This document shows positions 23,325 through 32,271 of a DNA stretch of 41,557 bases, in pieces. The notes below the pieces were generated by a model. The model had not been told where the DNA came from and searched no databases. It saw only the letters and a program-made list of their open reading frames with translations. The first letter of the stretch is position 1. Every line of letters begins with the position of its first letter. Source of the stretch: SIG469 sp964384255 (lineage in GTDB: Bacteria > Bacillota > Clostridia > Oscillospirales > Oscillospiraceae); the NCBI GenBank assembly GCA_964384255.1, contig CAYLKH010000010.1, positions 1 through 41,557 on the forward strand, given 5' to 3'. Position numbers and translations under genes: made by a program.

Positions 23325-23855
23325 ATGGCAGATAACGCAAAATGGTATGTGGTCCAAACCTATTCCGCATACGAAAACACTGTTAAGGCGACCCTTGAAA
23401 AAATCGTTGAAAACCGCAAACTCCACGACTACATTCTCAACATCTCCATCCCCATGGAAACCGTTACCGAGGTAACGGACGAAGGAACAAAAACCGTTGA
23501 GAGAAAGGTTTTCCCCGGATACATCCTTGTTAAGATGGTCCTTACCGACGACACCTGGTACATTGTCAAGAATGTCCGCGGTGTGACCGGCTTTGTAGGC
23601 TCCGGCGACAAGCCCACCCCTCTGACCGACGACGAAGTCGCTCAGCTGGGCGTTGAAAAGGTCGAGATCGTTGTTGGTTACGACGTTGGCGACAACGTCC
23701 GGGTGACTGACGGACCTCTCGCTTCTTTCTCCGGCATTGTTGAAGAGCTTTCCGTGGAGAAGAACAAAGTTCGCGTTATTGTTTCCATGTTCGGACGCGA
23801 AACACCTGTCGAGCTTGAGCTCGACCAGGTCGAACCCATCACCGTTTCAGAATGA
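23325..23855 (+). CDS. nusG: Transcription termination/antitermination factor NusG
   Basis: A 176-residue transcription factor that binds RNA polymerase. The NGN domain starts AKWYVVQTYSAYENTVKATL and contains KVFPGYILVKM and VRGVTGFVG. The C-terminal KOW domain has DNVRVTDGPLASFSGIVEEL. AAGG-type site close to the ATG; the gap to secE is 9 bases. Confidence 0.97.
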   Translation: MADNAKWYVVQTYSAYENTVKATLEKIVENRKLHDYILNISIPMETVTEVTDEGTKTVERKVFPGYILVKMVLTDDTWYIVKNVRGVTGFVGSGDKPTPLTDDEVAQLGVEKVEIVVGYDVGDNVRVTDGPLASFSGIVEELSVEKNKVRVIVSMFGRETPVELELDQVEPITVSE

Positions 23856-23992
23856 TGTTTTAGCCCCAGGGGCTTTTGCATATCGGTCGCAGACTATGTC
23901 TGCGGGTTCGTGGGAGGAATATCACTATTCCGCCAAAAGGCGAAGGAGTCCGGCTCCTTCCCATCACCACATTTTATCAGGAGGTGCTTTCA
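23856..23992 (+). promoter_or_regulatory. rplK leader with small hairpins
   Basis: AGCCC/GGGCT (about 23863-23876) followed by TTT may be a weak terminator after nusG. A second stem, GGAG/CTCC, lies at about 23944-23958. L1 represses its operon by binding the rplK leader in many bacteria; a matching site here is plausible but not proven. Confidence 0.4.
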
Positions 23993-24421
23993 ATGGCACA
24001 GAAGGTCACAGGTTATATCAAGCTTCAGATCGACGCTGGCAAGGCTACCGCTTCCCCTCCCGTAGGTCCTGCTCTTGGTCAGCACGGCGTCAACATTTCC
24101 CAGTTCATCAAGGACTTTAACGAAAGAACCAAGGATCAGATGGGCTTCAAGATCCCCGTCGTCATCACCGTTTACGCTGACCGTTCCTTCACTTTCGTCT
24201 GCAAAACTCCCCCCACCGCCACCCTCATCACCAAGGCTGCCGGCATCGAAAAAGGTTCCGGCGCTCCCAACAAGGATAAGGTTGGCTCCCTTACCCGCGC
24301 TCAGGTCCAGGAGATCGCTGAGCGGAAGATGCCCGACCTGGTCAACGCATCTTCCCTTGAATCTGCTATGAATATGGTTATGGGTACCGCTCGTTCCATG
24401 GGCGTTACCATCACCGACTGA
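23993..24421 (+). CDS. rplK: 50S ribosomal protein L11
   Basis: A 142-residue component of the GTPase-associated centre. It opens MAQKVTGYIKLQIDAGKATA and contains PPVGPALGQHGVNISQF and the C-terminal rRNA-binding domain ending ARSMGVTITD. GGAGG is 8 bases before the ATG. Confidence 0.98.
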   Translation: MAQKVTGYIKLQIDAGKATASPPVGPALGQHGVNISQFIKDFNERTKDQMGFKIPVVITVYADRSFTFVCKTPPTATLITKAAGIEKGSGAPNKDKVGSLTRAQVQEIAERKMPDLVNASSLESAMNMVMGTARSMGVTITD

Positions 24422-24437
24422 GTTAGGAGGGTAAATA

Positions 24438-25127
24438 ATGACTAGAGGTAAAAAGTACGTCGAAGCTGCCAAGCTCATCGACCGTTCCGTTCAATATGAC
24501 GTAAACGAGGCTATGGATCTCGTTATCAAATCCGCTCCCGCCAAGTTCGACGAGACCGTCGAGATCCACATCAAGCTGGGTGTCGACTCCCGCCACGCTG
24601 ACCAGCAGGTCCGCGGCGCTATCGTCCTTCCCAACGGCACCGGCAAGACCCGCCGCGTTCTGGTTTTTGCCAAGGATGCCAAGGCCGAAGAAGCTGTTGC
24701 TGCCGGAGCTGATTATGTTGGCGCTGCCGACATGGTCGAGCGCATCACCAAAGAAAACTTCTTTGATTACGACGTTGTTGTTGCCACTCCCGACATGATG
24801 GGTACCGTTGGTCGTCTGGGTAAGGTTCTGGGTCCCAAGGGTCTGATGCCCTCTCCCAAGGCTGGCACCGTTACCAACGACATCACCAACGCCATCAAAG
24901 AGATCAAGGCCGGTAAGATCGAATACCGTCTTGACAAGACCAACATCATCCACTGCCCCATCGGCAAGGTTTCCTTCGGCACCGAAAAGCTGACCGAAAA
25001 CTTTGAAACCCTCATCGGCGCTGTTGTTAAGGCTAAGCCCGCCGCTGCCAAGGGCCAGTATATCCGTTCCTGCGTCGTCGCTTCCACCATGGGTCCCGGC
25101 GTCAAGGTCAACACCGCCAAGTATTAA
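24438..25127 (+). CDS. rplA: 50S ribosomal protein L1
   Basis: A 229-residue L1-stalk protein and probable translational repressor of its own operon. It contains KLGVDSRHADQQVRG, LGPKGLMPSPKAGTVT and the C-terminal YIRSCVVASTMGPGVKV. TAGGAGG lies before the ATG, 16 bases after the rplK stop. Confidence 0.98.
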   Translation: MTRGKKYVEAAKLIDRSVQYDVNEAMDLVIKSAPAKFDETVEIHIKLGVDSRHADQQVRGAIVLPNGTGKTRRVLVFAKDAKAEEAVAAGADYVGAADMVERITKENFFDYDVVVATPDMMGTVGRLGKVLGPKGLMPSPKAGTVTNDITNAIKEIKAGKIEYRLDKTNIIHCPIGKVSFGTEKLTENFETLIGAVVKAKPAAAKGQYIRSCVVASTMGPGVKVNTAKY

Positions 25128-25137
25128 TAATACTTTT

Positions 25138-25162
25138 CCGGGCCGGAAGGCTCCGGCCTGGA
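25138..25162 (+). terminator. Hairpin after rplA
   Basis: GGGCCGGA and TCCGGCCT form a GC-rich stem with an AGGC loop. Only a weak T-rich stretch follows, so termination may be partial. Confidence 0.5.
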
Positions 25163-25179
25163 AATCTTAAAATCAGAGG

Positions 25180-25208
25180 TTGACAACCGGTCTGCTTTCT
25201 GATATTAT
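25180..25208 (+). promoter_or_regulatory. Sigma-A promoter of rplJ-rplL
   Basis: Perfect TTGACA (25180-25185), 17 bases, TATTAT (25203-25208). Confidence 0.85.
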
Positions 25209-25214
25209 ATTCAA

Positions 25215-25277
25215 GCGCCGTAGACAGCAGGAGGCTTTTTGCCGTAACCGTAGTTCCTGCCGAGGAAGCAACAATGA
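25215..25277 (+). promoter_or_regulatory. Ribosomal protein L10 leader
   Basis: The segment has the recognisable L10-leader elements GCCGTAGACAGCAGG and, downstream, TTCCTGCCGAGGAAG, which pair to form the kink-turn-containing arm bound by L10(L12)4. It feeds into a terminator hairpin before rplJ. Confidence 0.85.
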
Positions 25278-25289
25278 CTTTAAGTTTTT

Positions 25290-25325
25290 GTGTCCTCATG
25301 TCTTTGGCGTGAGGACACTTTTTTT
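25290..25325 (+). terminator. Attenuator terminator in the rplJ leader
   Basis: GTGTCCTCA and TGAGGACAC flank an 11-base loop and are followed by seven Ts. It lies between the L10 leader and the rplJ ribosome site, so L10 binding can set read-through. Confidence 0.88.
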
Positions 25326-25352
25326 ATTCATCATCACGGAGGTGAAATTTCA

Positions 25353-25877
25353 ATGCCTAACGAAAAGATTCTCCAGTCAAAAAAGGAAATCGTTGACGCC
25401 CTTGCTGCCAGAATGCAGAACGCTCAGGGCGGCGTATTCGTAGACTACAAGGGTATCACTGTTGCCGAGGATAACGAACTGCGTAAGCAGCTGCGTGAAG
25501 CCGGTGTTGAATACACTGTCGTTAAGAATACTCTCACTCGTCTTGCCGCCAACAAGATTGGCTACACCGAGTTCGACGAACTCCTCAACGGAACCACTTC
25601 CCTGGCGACCTGCGAATCCGACTGTATCGCTCCCTGCCGCGTTATCGGCGAGTTTGCCAAGAAAACCAACGGTAAGTTCGAAATCAAGGGCGGCTTCGTG
25701 GAAGGCAAGGCTCTGCCCGTTTCTGAGATTATCGAAATGTCTGCCCTTTCTTCCAAGGACGCTCTGCTGTCTCAGGTCCTGGGTACCTTCCTGGCACCCA
25801 TCTCTTCTCTGGCCGTTGTTATCGACCAGATCGCACAGTCCAAGGGCGGCGCTCCCGCCGAGGCTGCTGCCGAATAA
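25353..25877 (+). CDS. rplJ: 50S ribosomal protein L10
   Basis: A 174-residue base of the L12 stalk and autoregulator. It begins MPNEKILQSKKEIVDALA, contains VFVDYKGITVAEDNELR and EYTVVKNTLTRLA, and ends with the helical L12-binding segment. The ATG at 25353 has GGAGG upstream; an in-frame extension into the terminator is not real. Confidence 0.97.
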   Translation: MPNEKILQSKKEIVDALAARMQNAQGGVFVDYKGITVAEDNELRKQLREAGVEYTVVKNTLTRLAANKIGYTEFDELLNGTTSLATCESDCIAPCRVIGEFAKKTNGKFEIKGGFVEGKALPVSEIIEMSALSSKDALLSQVLGTFLAPISSLAVVIDQIAQSKGGAPAEAAAE

Positions 25878-25931
25878 TGCAGCGTAACTGCAACCCTACA
25901 ACACAAAAATTATTTACGGAGGTTCATTAAA

Positions 25932-26309
25932 ATGGCCAGCGAAAAAATTACTGCCCTTATCGAAGAAGTTAAGACTCTCAGCGTTCTTGAGCTTGTTGAG
26001 CTCGTTCACGCTCTTGAAGAAGAATTCGGCGTTTCCGCCGCTGCCGCTGCTGTTGCTGCTCCCGCCGCTGGTGCTGGCGAAGCCGCTGCTGCCGAGCAGA
26101 CCGAGTTCGACGTTATCCTTGCCGAAATCGGCGCCAACAAGATCAACGTTATCAAGGTCGTCCGCGAAGTTACCGGTCTTGGCCTGAAGGAAGCTAAGGA
26201 AGTCGTTGACAACGCTCCCAAGGCTGTTAAAGAAAAGGTTTCCAAAGAAGATGCCGACGCTATCGTTGCCAAATTCGAAGAGGCCGGTGCCAAGTGCGAA
26301 GTTAAGTAA
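25932..26309 (+). CDS. rplL: 50S ribosomal protein L7/L12
   Basis: A 125-residue stalk protein. The N-terminal dimerisation domain ends in an Ala/Gly-rich hinge (about residues 36-53), followed by the C-terminal factor-binding domain with EKTEFDV-like TEFDVILAEIGANKINVIKV and GLGLKEAKEVVDNAPK. GGAGG lies upstream. A strong terminator follows, and rpoB does not. Confidence 0.98.
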   Translation: MASEKITALIEEVKTLSVLELVELVHALEEEFGVSAAAAAVAAPAAGAGEAAAAEQTEFDVILAEIGANKINVIKVVREVTGLGLKEAKEVVDNAPKAVKEKVSKEDADAIVAKFEEAGAKCEVK

Positions 26310-26321
26310 TTATGCTTCTTC

Positions 26322-26359
26322 AAAACTCTCCGTGGGAAGTTTCTCACGGAGAGTTTTTT
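26322..26359 (+). terminator. Intrinsic terminator after rplL
   Basis: AAAACTCTCCGTG and CACGGAGAGTTTT form a 13-bp stem with a 10-base loop, followed by TT. Confidence 0.92.
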
Positions 26360-26462
26360 GATTTCACCTGCTTAATGCATTTAAATCGAATAAGTTCAAT
26401 TTTTATGCGGCAATTTTCCTGCTTATTTACATCAAATCTTCACAAAAATCACCTTTTTATGT

Positions 26463-26491
26463 TTGCATATTGCAAATTTTAATACTATAAT
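26463..26491 (+). promoter_or_regulatory. Sigma-A promoter of the MoxR operon
   Basis: TTGCAT (26463-26468), 17 bases, perfect TATAAT (26486-26491), in an AT-rich 220-base spacer that holds nothing else I can support. Confidence 0.7.
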
Positions 26492-26582
26492 GAACTCATA
26501 TTTTGTGCTTTTGTTTATTTTGATGTATGAAGAAATCTAAACATTTCAAAAGCCTGGAATCATTGTGGGAGGTTATTAACTA

Positions 26583-27572
26583 ATGGAAATCAAACAGATA
26601 TCGGTTATCGCCGGCAAGATCAGAGAAAACGTATCAAAAGTCATTGTCGGTAAAGAAGAAGAGCTTGACCTTATTCTGGTCGGTCTTTTCTCTGGCGGCA
26701 ACATTTTGCTGGACGATGTTCCCGGAACCGGCAAAACCGTACTTTCGAAAACTCTTGCAAAATCAGTTAACTGCGATTTTAAGCGCATTCAGTTTACGCC
26801 TGACCTGCTGCCTTCCGACGTAACCGGTCTTAACATTTACAACCAGAAAACCGGCGAGTTCGACTTCCGTCCCGGTCCGGCTTTTACCAATATCATGCTC
26901 GCGGACGAAATCAACCGTGCTACCCCCCGTACCCAGTCCTCCTTGCTGGAATGTATGGAAGAAAAGCAGATAACCGTCGATGGCGAGACTCGTAAGCTTG
27001 ACGCGCCCTATTTCGTTATCGCGACCCAGAACCCTGTTGAATCTTCCGGCACCTTCCCCCTGCCTGAAGCTCAGATGGACCGTTTCCTTATCCGCATGAA
27101 GCTGGGTTACCCCGTTGGCAACGATGCCAAAAAGGTGCTTGACCGCTTTAATGATGCCAACCCCTTTGACGAGCTTGAACCCGTTGTTACTAAAGAAGAA
27201 ATAATCGACATTCAAAAATCCTATGCCAAGGTCTTCGTTTCCGAACCCATTAAAGACTACATAGTCCGCATTGTCGACGCTACCCGCAGCCTGGAAGACG
27301 TATCTCTTGGTGTCAGCCCCCGTGGTATGCTCGCCATGATGCGTGCCTGCCAGGCCTACGCCGCCATCAACGGCCGCGACCACGTTCTGCCCGATGACGT
27401 TAAGCGTCTGGCCGAACCCGTTTTTGCCCACCGTCTTGTTCTTCGCAGCAGCTATGGCGCTGCCGAAAAGTCTGTCGAGCTGATCGAACGGCTTATGGGC
27501 CGCATCACCGCTCCAACCGAGGAGCCTGGTGCCAGACTGTCCGATGAAAAGCCGGAGACAACCGAAGAATAA
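26583..27572 (+). CDS. MoxR family AAA+ ATPase
   Basis: A 329-residue cytoplasmic AAA+ chaperone-like ATPase. Walker A is DDVPGTGKTVLSKTLAK (about residues 43-59), Walker B is IMLADEINRATPRTQSSLLE, and sensor motifs include VIATQNPVESSGTFPLPEAQ. MoxR proteins work with DUF58/von Willebrand-type partners, here encoded immediately downstream. GGGAGG precedes the ATG. Confidence 0.95.
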   Translation: MEIKQISVIAGKIRENVSKVIVGKEEELDLILVGLFSGGNILLDDVPGTGKTVLSKTLAKSVNCDFKRIQFTPDLLPSDVTGLNIYNQKTGEFDFRPGPAFTNIMLADEINRATPRTQSSLLECMEEKQITVDGETRKLDAPYFVIATQNPVESSGTFPLPEAQMDRFLIRMKLGYPVGNDAKKVLDRFNDANPFDELEPVVTKEEIIDIQKSYAKVFVSEPIKDYIVRIVDATRSLEDVSLGVSPRGMLAMMRACQAYAAINGRDHVLPDDVKRLAEPVFAHRLVLRSSYGAAEKSVELIERLMGRITAPTEEPGARLSDEKPETTEE

Positions 27573-27587
27573 GGAGTTAATTATCTC

Positions 27588-28685
27588 ATGGGCAATATTT
27601 TTTGGATAATTATTGTCGTGGGAGTGCTTTGCCTGCTTCAGGTCCGCTACTACTCAGTAGTAGGCTTCAAGAAGCTCAGCTACCGCAGAGCCATAAGCAG
27701 AAAGTCTGTCTTTGAGGGCGACAAGCTGGAAATGATCGAAACCCTTGTGAACAAAAAGCTTACTCCCCTGCCCTGGGTTCGTGTGGAATCCAAAATATCC
27801 AAGTGGCTGCGCTTTAAAAACACCGAAAACCTTGACATTGCCGACGAGCGCTTCCACAAAAGCGTGTTCTTCATGAATGGCTATAGCAAAATCACCCGTC
27901 GTCATGAGATCCGTTGTCTGAAAAGAGGCTATTACGACCTTTCAAACACCTCGGTGACCATAGGTGATATGTTCGGCATGAACTCTGTAGGCAAAGAATA
28001 CACCGGAGATGCCAGGCTTTTTGTTTATCCCCGTCTGCTGGATTCTGACGAGCTGTCCACCGATGCTCTGAAATGGCAGGGCGATGTTGCCGTCAAACGC
28101 TGGATACTTCCCGACCCGATGCTGGTCAACGGTATCCGTGAATATCAAAGCGGAGACAATATGCGCGATATCCACTGGAAGGCTTCTGCCAGAACAGGCG
28201 AACTACAGGTCAAAACCCACGACTATACTTGTTCCCCCCGCGTAATGATCGTTCTTAACTGCGAGCCTGAAGACAATTTCTGGGGCTATCTCACCGAAGA
28301 ACAGGCCGAGTCCCTCGAAGGCTCTCTGAGGATAGTTGCCACCTTTGCCCACTGGGCAATACACAGCGGCATTGATGTGGGCTTTTATACCAACGGTATG
28401 AACGCTCTTAACCCCAAAGAACCTATCGGCCTTTCGGCCACATGCTCAGAATCTCATCTTGAATCTATCTTCCAGATCCTGGCTGCGCTGGTCATCAAAC
28501 AGAACGAAACCATTTATCAAACTCTGGATCGCATGATGGAAGACCGCATAAGCAACTGCGACATTATGATCCTTTCCACCTTCTGGAACGAGCCGTTGGA
28601 AAAACGAGCCGACTATCTGCGTTCCAACACCAACACCGTTACCCACATCCCGCTGAGAAGGGAGGTCATTGATTTTGAGGTTTAG
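27588..28685 (+). CDS. DUF58 domain protein, MoxR partner
   Basis: A 365-residue protein with one N-terminal hydrophobic segment (about residues 4-22) and the DUF58 signature REYQSGDNMRDIHWKASART, followed by a von Willebrand-like part (MIVLNCEPED). The usual arrangement is MoxR, DUF58, then a transglutaminase-like or DUF4129 membrane protein, which is the case here. The cellular role (often envelope or complex assembly) is unknown. The next gene starts within its last codons. Confidence 0.9.
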   Translation: MGNIFWIIIVVGVLCLLQVRYYSVVGFKKLSYRRAISRKSVFEGDKLEMIETLVNKKLTPLPWVRVESKISKWLRFKNTENLDIADERFHKSVFFMNGYSKITRRHEIRCLKRGYYDLSNTSVTIGDMFGMNSVGKEYTGDARLFVYPRLLDSDELSTDALKWQGDVAVKRWILPDPMLVNGIREYQSGDNMRDIHWKASARTGELQVKTHDYTCSPRVMIVLNCEPEDNFWGYLTEEQAESLEGSLRIVATFAHWAIHSGIDVGFYTNGMNALNPKEPIGLSATCSESHLESIFQILAALVIKQNETIYQTLDRMMEDRISNCDIMILSTFWNEPLEKRADYLRSNTNTVTHIPLRREVIDFEV

Positions 28686-30009
28686 TAAGCAGCGCGCTCT
28701 GTTTGAGTGCATCAACCTTGTCCTTTCTATTCTTTTTATTTTCCCTCTTGCTCTGCTTTTTGAAAGGATGCTGTTTCCAAGCTCCCCCTTCATGGTCCTT
28801 ACCGCGTCAGCCTGTCTTTCGGTTGTTGGATACATTCTTGGCCGCGTTTCCATGTATAAGACCGGCGAGATAAGCATAATTCTCTGCGCTGTTGGCGCTG
28901 TTGCGATCTGCGTATTTATCTTTATCACCTCACCGGCCAGCTACCTGGTTTACAGGCTTTTCTACGCTGTTCTCTCCGGTGCGATGACCGTTCTGTTCTT
29001 CTTTATGGCAAGAAAAGCGGGATATGTCATTTACGCTCCATTTACTGTCCTGGGCATTATAGTTTATCTGCTTTGTATGATAATCTACAAAGCCGGTGAC
29101 CTTTCGGCTCAGGCAAGCCAGTATACAAATGTGGCAGCTATTATCTTTTTCCTGCTTTCACTTTATGCTCTCAACGCCAAAGGTCTTCGCAAGAGTCTCC
29201 ACAAGGGCGTAGACGAGAAATCTGTCCATTACCCCGCCGGTATGCAGATGAACAACTTCATGGTGATAACAGCGTTCATCATTCTCTCCATGCTGGTTTC
29301 AAACATCTATCCTCTGTTCAAGCTTTTCCAGATAGCTTCGGTTTATTTTGTAAAGGGCTTTGGAACGGTGTTTGGCTTTATCAACGAACTGCTCGATCAG
29401 CGCACCGGCAACAACAAGCATGTTGAGGACGATACTGCCACCGAGGTCGGCGCAAGCATCTTTGACGATATGCCGGAAAGCAATATCACCCTGCTTGAAG
29501 ACATCATATTCTTCACTGTTGTATTTGTCTGTCTGGCGCTTATCCTGTTCTTCTTCCTACGCTGGCTGTTTAAGAAGACCGGCAAGGGCATCAAAAAGCT
29601 CCCGGCATTTATGAATAAGCTCCGCTCCATGTTTGACCCCGAGGGTGAAAGCGAGTTTATTGACGAAACCGAGGACCTGTTCGACCTGAAAACCGTTCTT
29701 TCAAACATCGGTTCATCTATCCGGGACGCTGCAAAGAAAATAACGCAGCGGCCTGAGAAAATTGACGATTTTCCAACCAACCGGATGAAGGTCAGGTTTG
29801 CCTACAAGGAGCTGCTCAAAAAAGGCCAGGTAAAGTACCCGAAGGTCGTTTGCGAAACTCCTATTGAGTTTTATGAAAAAGAACTCAAATCCGACCCCGA
29901 ACTGGTAGACTTTATCCTTTATTACAACTATGCCCGATACAGTCAGGCCGATATACCTGACCGGGCCGTTACTCTGGCCAAAGAGGCCATGAAATCAAAA
30001 ATCCAGTAA
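28675..30009 (+). CDS. Multi-pass membrane protein with DUF4129-like C-terminus
   Basis: About 444 residues. Several hydrophobic helices fill residues 10-225, a further helix lies at about 280-300, and a cytoplasmic-looking C-terminus has ARYSQADIP and RFAYKELLKKGQVKYP with TPIEFYEKEL, resembling the DUF4129 domain that ends many transglutaminase-like proteins of MoxR operons. The transglutaminase domain itself is missing. The start is TTG 28675 (GGAGG spacing 9) or TTG 28669; both lie within the DUF58 reading frame. It probably forms a membrane complex with the two upstream products. Confidence 0.75.
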   Translation: MRFSKQRALFECINLVLSILFIFPLALLFERMLFPSSPFMVLTASACLSVVGYILGRVSMYKTGEISIILCAVGAVAICVFIFITSPASYLVYRLFYAVLSGAMTVLFFFMARKAGYVIYAPFTVLGIIVYLLCMIIYKAGDLSAQASQYTNVAAIIFFLLSLYALNAKGLRKSLHKGVDEKSVHYPAGMQMNNFMVITAFIILSMLVSNIYPLFKLFQIASVYFVKGFGTVFGFINELLDQRTGNNKHVEDDTATEVGASIFDDMPESNITLLEDIIFFTVVFVCLALILFFFLRWLFKKTGKGIKKLPAFMNKLRSMFDPEGESEFIDETEDLFDLKTVLSNIGSSIRDAAKKITQRPEKIDDFPTNRMKVRFAYKELLKKGQVKYPKVVCETPIEFYEKELKSDPELVDFILYYNYARYSQADIPDRAVTLAKEAMKSKIQ

Positions 30010-30052
30010 AAAGATATCCCGCGAAGTCATTTGCCTTCGCGGGATATCTTTT
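30008..30052. terminator. Bidirectional intrinsic terminator
   Basis: AAAAGATATCCCGCGAAG and CTTCGCGGGATATCTTTT form an 18-bp perfect stem with an 8-base loop, between convergent genes. Confidence 0.93.
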
Positions 30053-30067
30053 ACCTGTGGCAGCGAG

Positions 30068-31669
30068 TCAAACCAGTTCGCTGTCGACCGGAGAGCTGCC
30101 GTTGTTAAAGAAACCGATAAAGGTTATCAGAGCAGCTATGCCCCAAAAATAGGCCATCATATATGGCTCTTCAAAAATGTTTTCAAAGAAGCAGTGGACC
30201 AGCACTCCGCACAAGCCCGAGAACATTCCACCGGCAATATAACCCATAGGGTCCTTTTTTGCCTTGCTGTGGGAAATGGTACGCAGGCAGTTATAAAGCA
30301 GACAAACCAGGGTGAATCCGTAAACAGTGATCCCGGTGTAACCCATCTCGGTCATGATTTTCAGATAATAGTTGTCCACGTAGCAATAGCTTATCCACAG
30401 ATACGGCTTATATTGCATTGCCACCGCTCCACCAAACATACCAAGACCAAACCCAAACCAGGGATTTGAGAAAAATGTGAGATAAAGCAGAGCCAGGGCT
30501 TTACGACCGGCACGGCCACCGCTTTGGCTGGCATATTTGAAATCGTCGGTAAACAGGAAGTTTATCCTGCTGGACACGGCGGGGATATTAAGGGCCACCA
30601 GTATGGCAAACGCACAAAGGACAAGTATCTTTCTGTCGTTGACCAGTCCAAAGATAAACACGGCGATGGCCAGCGCGAACCACGCTCCCCGGGACAGGGT
30701 AAAAAGGCACGCAAAGCACATCAAACCCACGCATCCCCACATAAGGACTTTGATTTTGTAATCCTTGAAATAGTACGCCAGAGAAGCCGTTATTGGCGCC
30801 ATCAGCGCCATAAAGTCGCCCATAATGTTTGGGCTTCCAAAAATCGAATATACTCTGGTCCTGATTCCATATTCGGTAGAGGTCGTCCAGCTGTCGGGGA
30901 TCGGAACAGCAACGATATACTGATAAATACCGTGAAGGGCAATAAGAGTGGTCATAACGGTAAAGATGCAGCAGACGATAACTACATCCTTTTCGTCCTG
31001 AACCAGCCTCAGCACCACAAAGAACCACAGAATATACTGTACCGTTGCCCTGTATCCCGCCACGGCAATATTGAAAAACGGACACACGACAAACATCAGC
31101 GCAAGGCCAACACCAAGGAAGGATATGATCGGCATATCCAGAGGCGATACCCGGGGCTTACGAACATTTACGGCAAAAATTAGATCAAGCACCAGATAAA
31201 GGGTGCATCCCAGCAAAAATGCTTCATCCCAGATAGATGCCAGGAAGCTGATGCGAAGCACGTCTCTCAAAGCCCAGTCAATGGGCAAAAACAGAGCAAA
31301 TGCAACCAGCAGCACGCGTTTCATACCGGGGTAAAACACTGCTCTGCCGATCAGGCTGCCGTTTATAACAGCGCTGCCCGTCAGGCCTTTATAAAGTCTG
31401 CCGGGAATACTGCTGTCCAGTATTGGCCGCCAGCGCCCGTGAAGGCTGTGAAGCCGATCATTGACCTTAAGGCAGCGGGCATAAATGCGACTGCCTTTGG
31501 TGGCCGAAGCCGGGCAAAGGAACAGCCTGTCTATTATGACCTTCAGGTATGACAGACCATACTGACGGGTAAAAAAACCAACGATCCTGGACAGCACCGA
31601 AAACCGGTTGCATTTTGAGAGGAATCTGACAAGCCTTGCCGTCAGGCAGTTAAGGATGGCCGCGCTCAT
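30068..31669 (-). CDS. O-antigen ligase / polymerase-like membrane protein
   Basis: A 533-residue protein of the O-antigen ligase (Wzy/WaaL-like) family. A basic cytoplasmic N-terminus of about 110 residues is followed by about 11 membrane helices. A large external loop contains GSPNIMGDFMAL and, later, FFSNPWFGFGLGMFGG, matching the family's ligase motif region. In a Gram-positive setting it probably polymerises or attaches a cell-wall glycan. It overlaps the upstream DUF4330 gene as ATGA and is divergent from the glycosyltransferase-CsaB gene. Confidence 0.85.
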   Translation of the reverse strand: MSAAILNCLTARLVRFLSKCNRFSVLSRIVGFFTRQYGLSYLKVIIDRLFLCPASATKGSRIYARCLKVNDRLHSLHGRWRPILDSSIPGRLYKGLTGSAVINGSLIGRAVFYPGMKRVLLVAFALFLPIDWALRDVLRISFLASIWDEAFLLGCTLYLVLDLIFAVNVRKPRVSPLDMPIISFLGVGLALMFVVCPFFNIAVAGYRATVQYILWFFVVLRLVQDEKDVVIVCCIFTVMTTLIALHGIYQYIVAVPIPDSWTTSTEYGIRTRVYSIFGSPNIMGDFMALMAPITASLAYYFKDYKIKVLMWGCVGLMCFACLFTLSRGAWFALAIAVFIFGLVNDRKILVLCAFAILVALNIPAVSSRINFLFTDDFKYASQSGGRAGRKALALLYLTFFSNPWFGFGLGMFGGAVAMQYKPYLWISYCYVDNYYLKIMTEMGYTGITVYGFTLVCLLYNCLRTISHSKAKKDPMGYIAGGMFSGLCGVLVHCFFENIFEEPYMMAYFWGIAALITFIGFFNNGSSPVDSELV

Positions 31670-32163
31670 TGCGGTACATCCAGGCTCATAATGGTGCCTG
31701 TAAGCTCAAAATATCTGGTTTTGACGATGTGTTCCTTACCCAGACGGACTTCCTGAGAACCGACGGGCAGGTTGACCGACCCCTGAGACACCTTTGCTTT
31801 GGCAGTGAACAAAAGGTCGCATTTGGTTTCGTCCTGATAGAAAACAATGTTTCCGTCTTCGTCCTTACCTTCGGTCACATATCCAAGGAATTCAACATCG
31901 GTAAATTCGCCGTCCACATATGTGCCGTTGGTCATGATGGTGGCGGGCATGGTTTCTTTGATGCGTTCGTAAAGCTCAACATCCACCTGCTCGACCTTGA
32001 CGGTATAGGTTATTTCCATATCGGCAGCAATGGCGTCGGTTATTTTGTTGAATCCGATTTTCCAGATAACACCGGCCACCACGGCGATGATCACCAATAT
32101 GGCGATTAGATCTACCACGTTGATGATGCCGAAAAGTTTGCCTTTTTCGTTAATGATTTTCAT
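31666..32163 (-). CDS. DUF4330 membrane-anchored protein
   Basis: A 165-residue protein starting MKIINEKGKLFGIINVVDLI, the DUF4330 signature, with one membrane helix (about residues 17-36) and an exported beta-rich domain. The function is unknown. It is coupled to the O-antigen-ligase-like gene by an ATGA overlap and has GGAGG before the ATG, so the two proteins probably act together in envelope-glycan assembly. Confidence 0.85.
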   Translation of the reverse strand: MKIINEKGKLFGIINVVDLIAILVIIAVVAGVIWKIGFNKITDAIAADMEITYTVKVEQVDVELYERIKETMPATIMTNGTYVDGEFTDVEFLGYVTEGKDEDGNIVFYQDETKCDLLFTAKAKVSQGSVNLPVGSQEVRLGKEHIVKTRYFELTGTIMSLDVPQ

Positions 32164-32193
32164 AGCTACCTCCTGAGAGTCAAATAGGGCCGC

Positions 32194-32222
32194 TTGACCC
32201 CTAACACCAATTATTGTATAAT
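32194..32222 (+). promoter_or_regulatory. Plus-strand promoter of the glycosyltransferase-CsaB gene
   Basis: TTGACC (32194-32199), 17 bases, perfect TATAAT (32217-32222). Confidence 0.75.
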
Positions 32223-32241
32223 AAATTGTTCAATTTAACAA
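32213..32241 (-). promoter_or_regulatory. Minus-strand promoter of DUF4330/O-antigen-ligase genes
   Basis: On the minus strand TTGTTA (32236-32241), 17 bases, TACAAT (32213-32218). Its -10 shares bases with the -10 of the plus-strand promoter. Confidence 0.6.
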
Positions 32242-32271
32242 GATATATAATCATTTTTTGGGAGAATATAC

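Noticed and set aside
24438..25127. Minus-strand frames opposite rplK and rplA as genes
   Set aside because: They are codon-bias shadows of ribosomal protein genes and have no ribosome sites or motifs.
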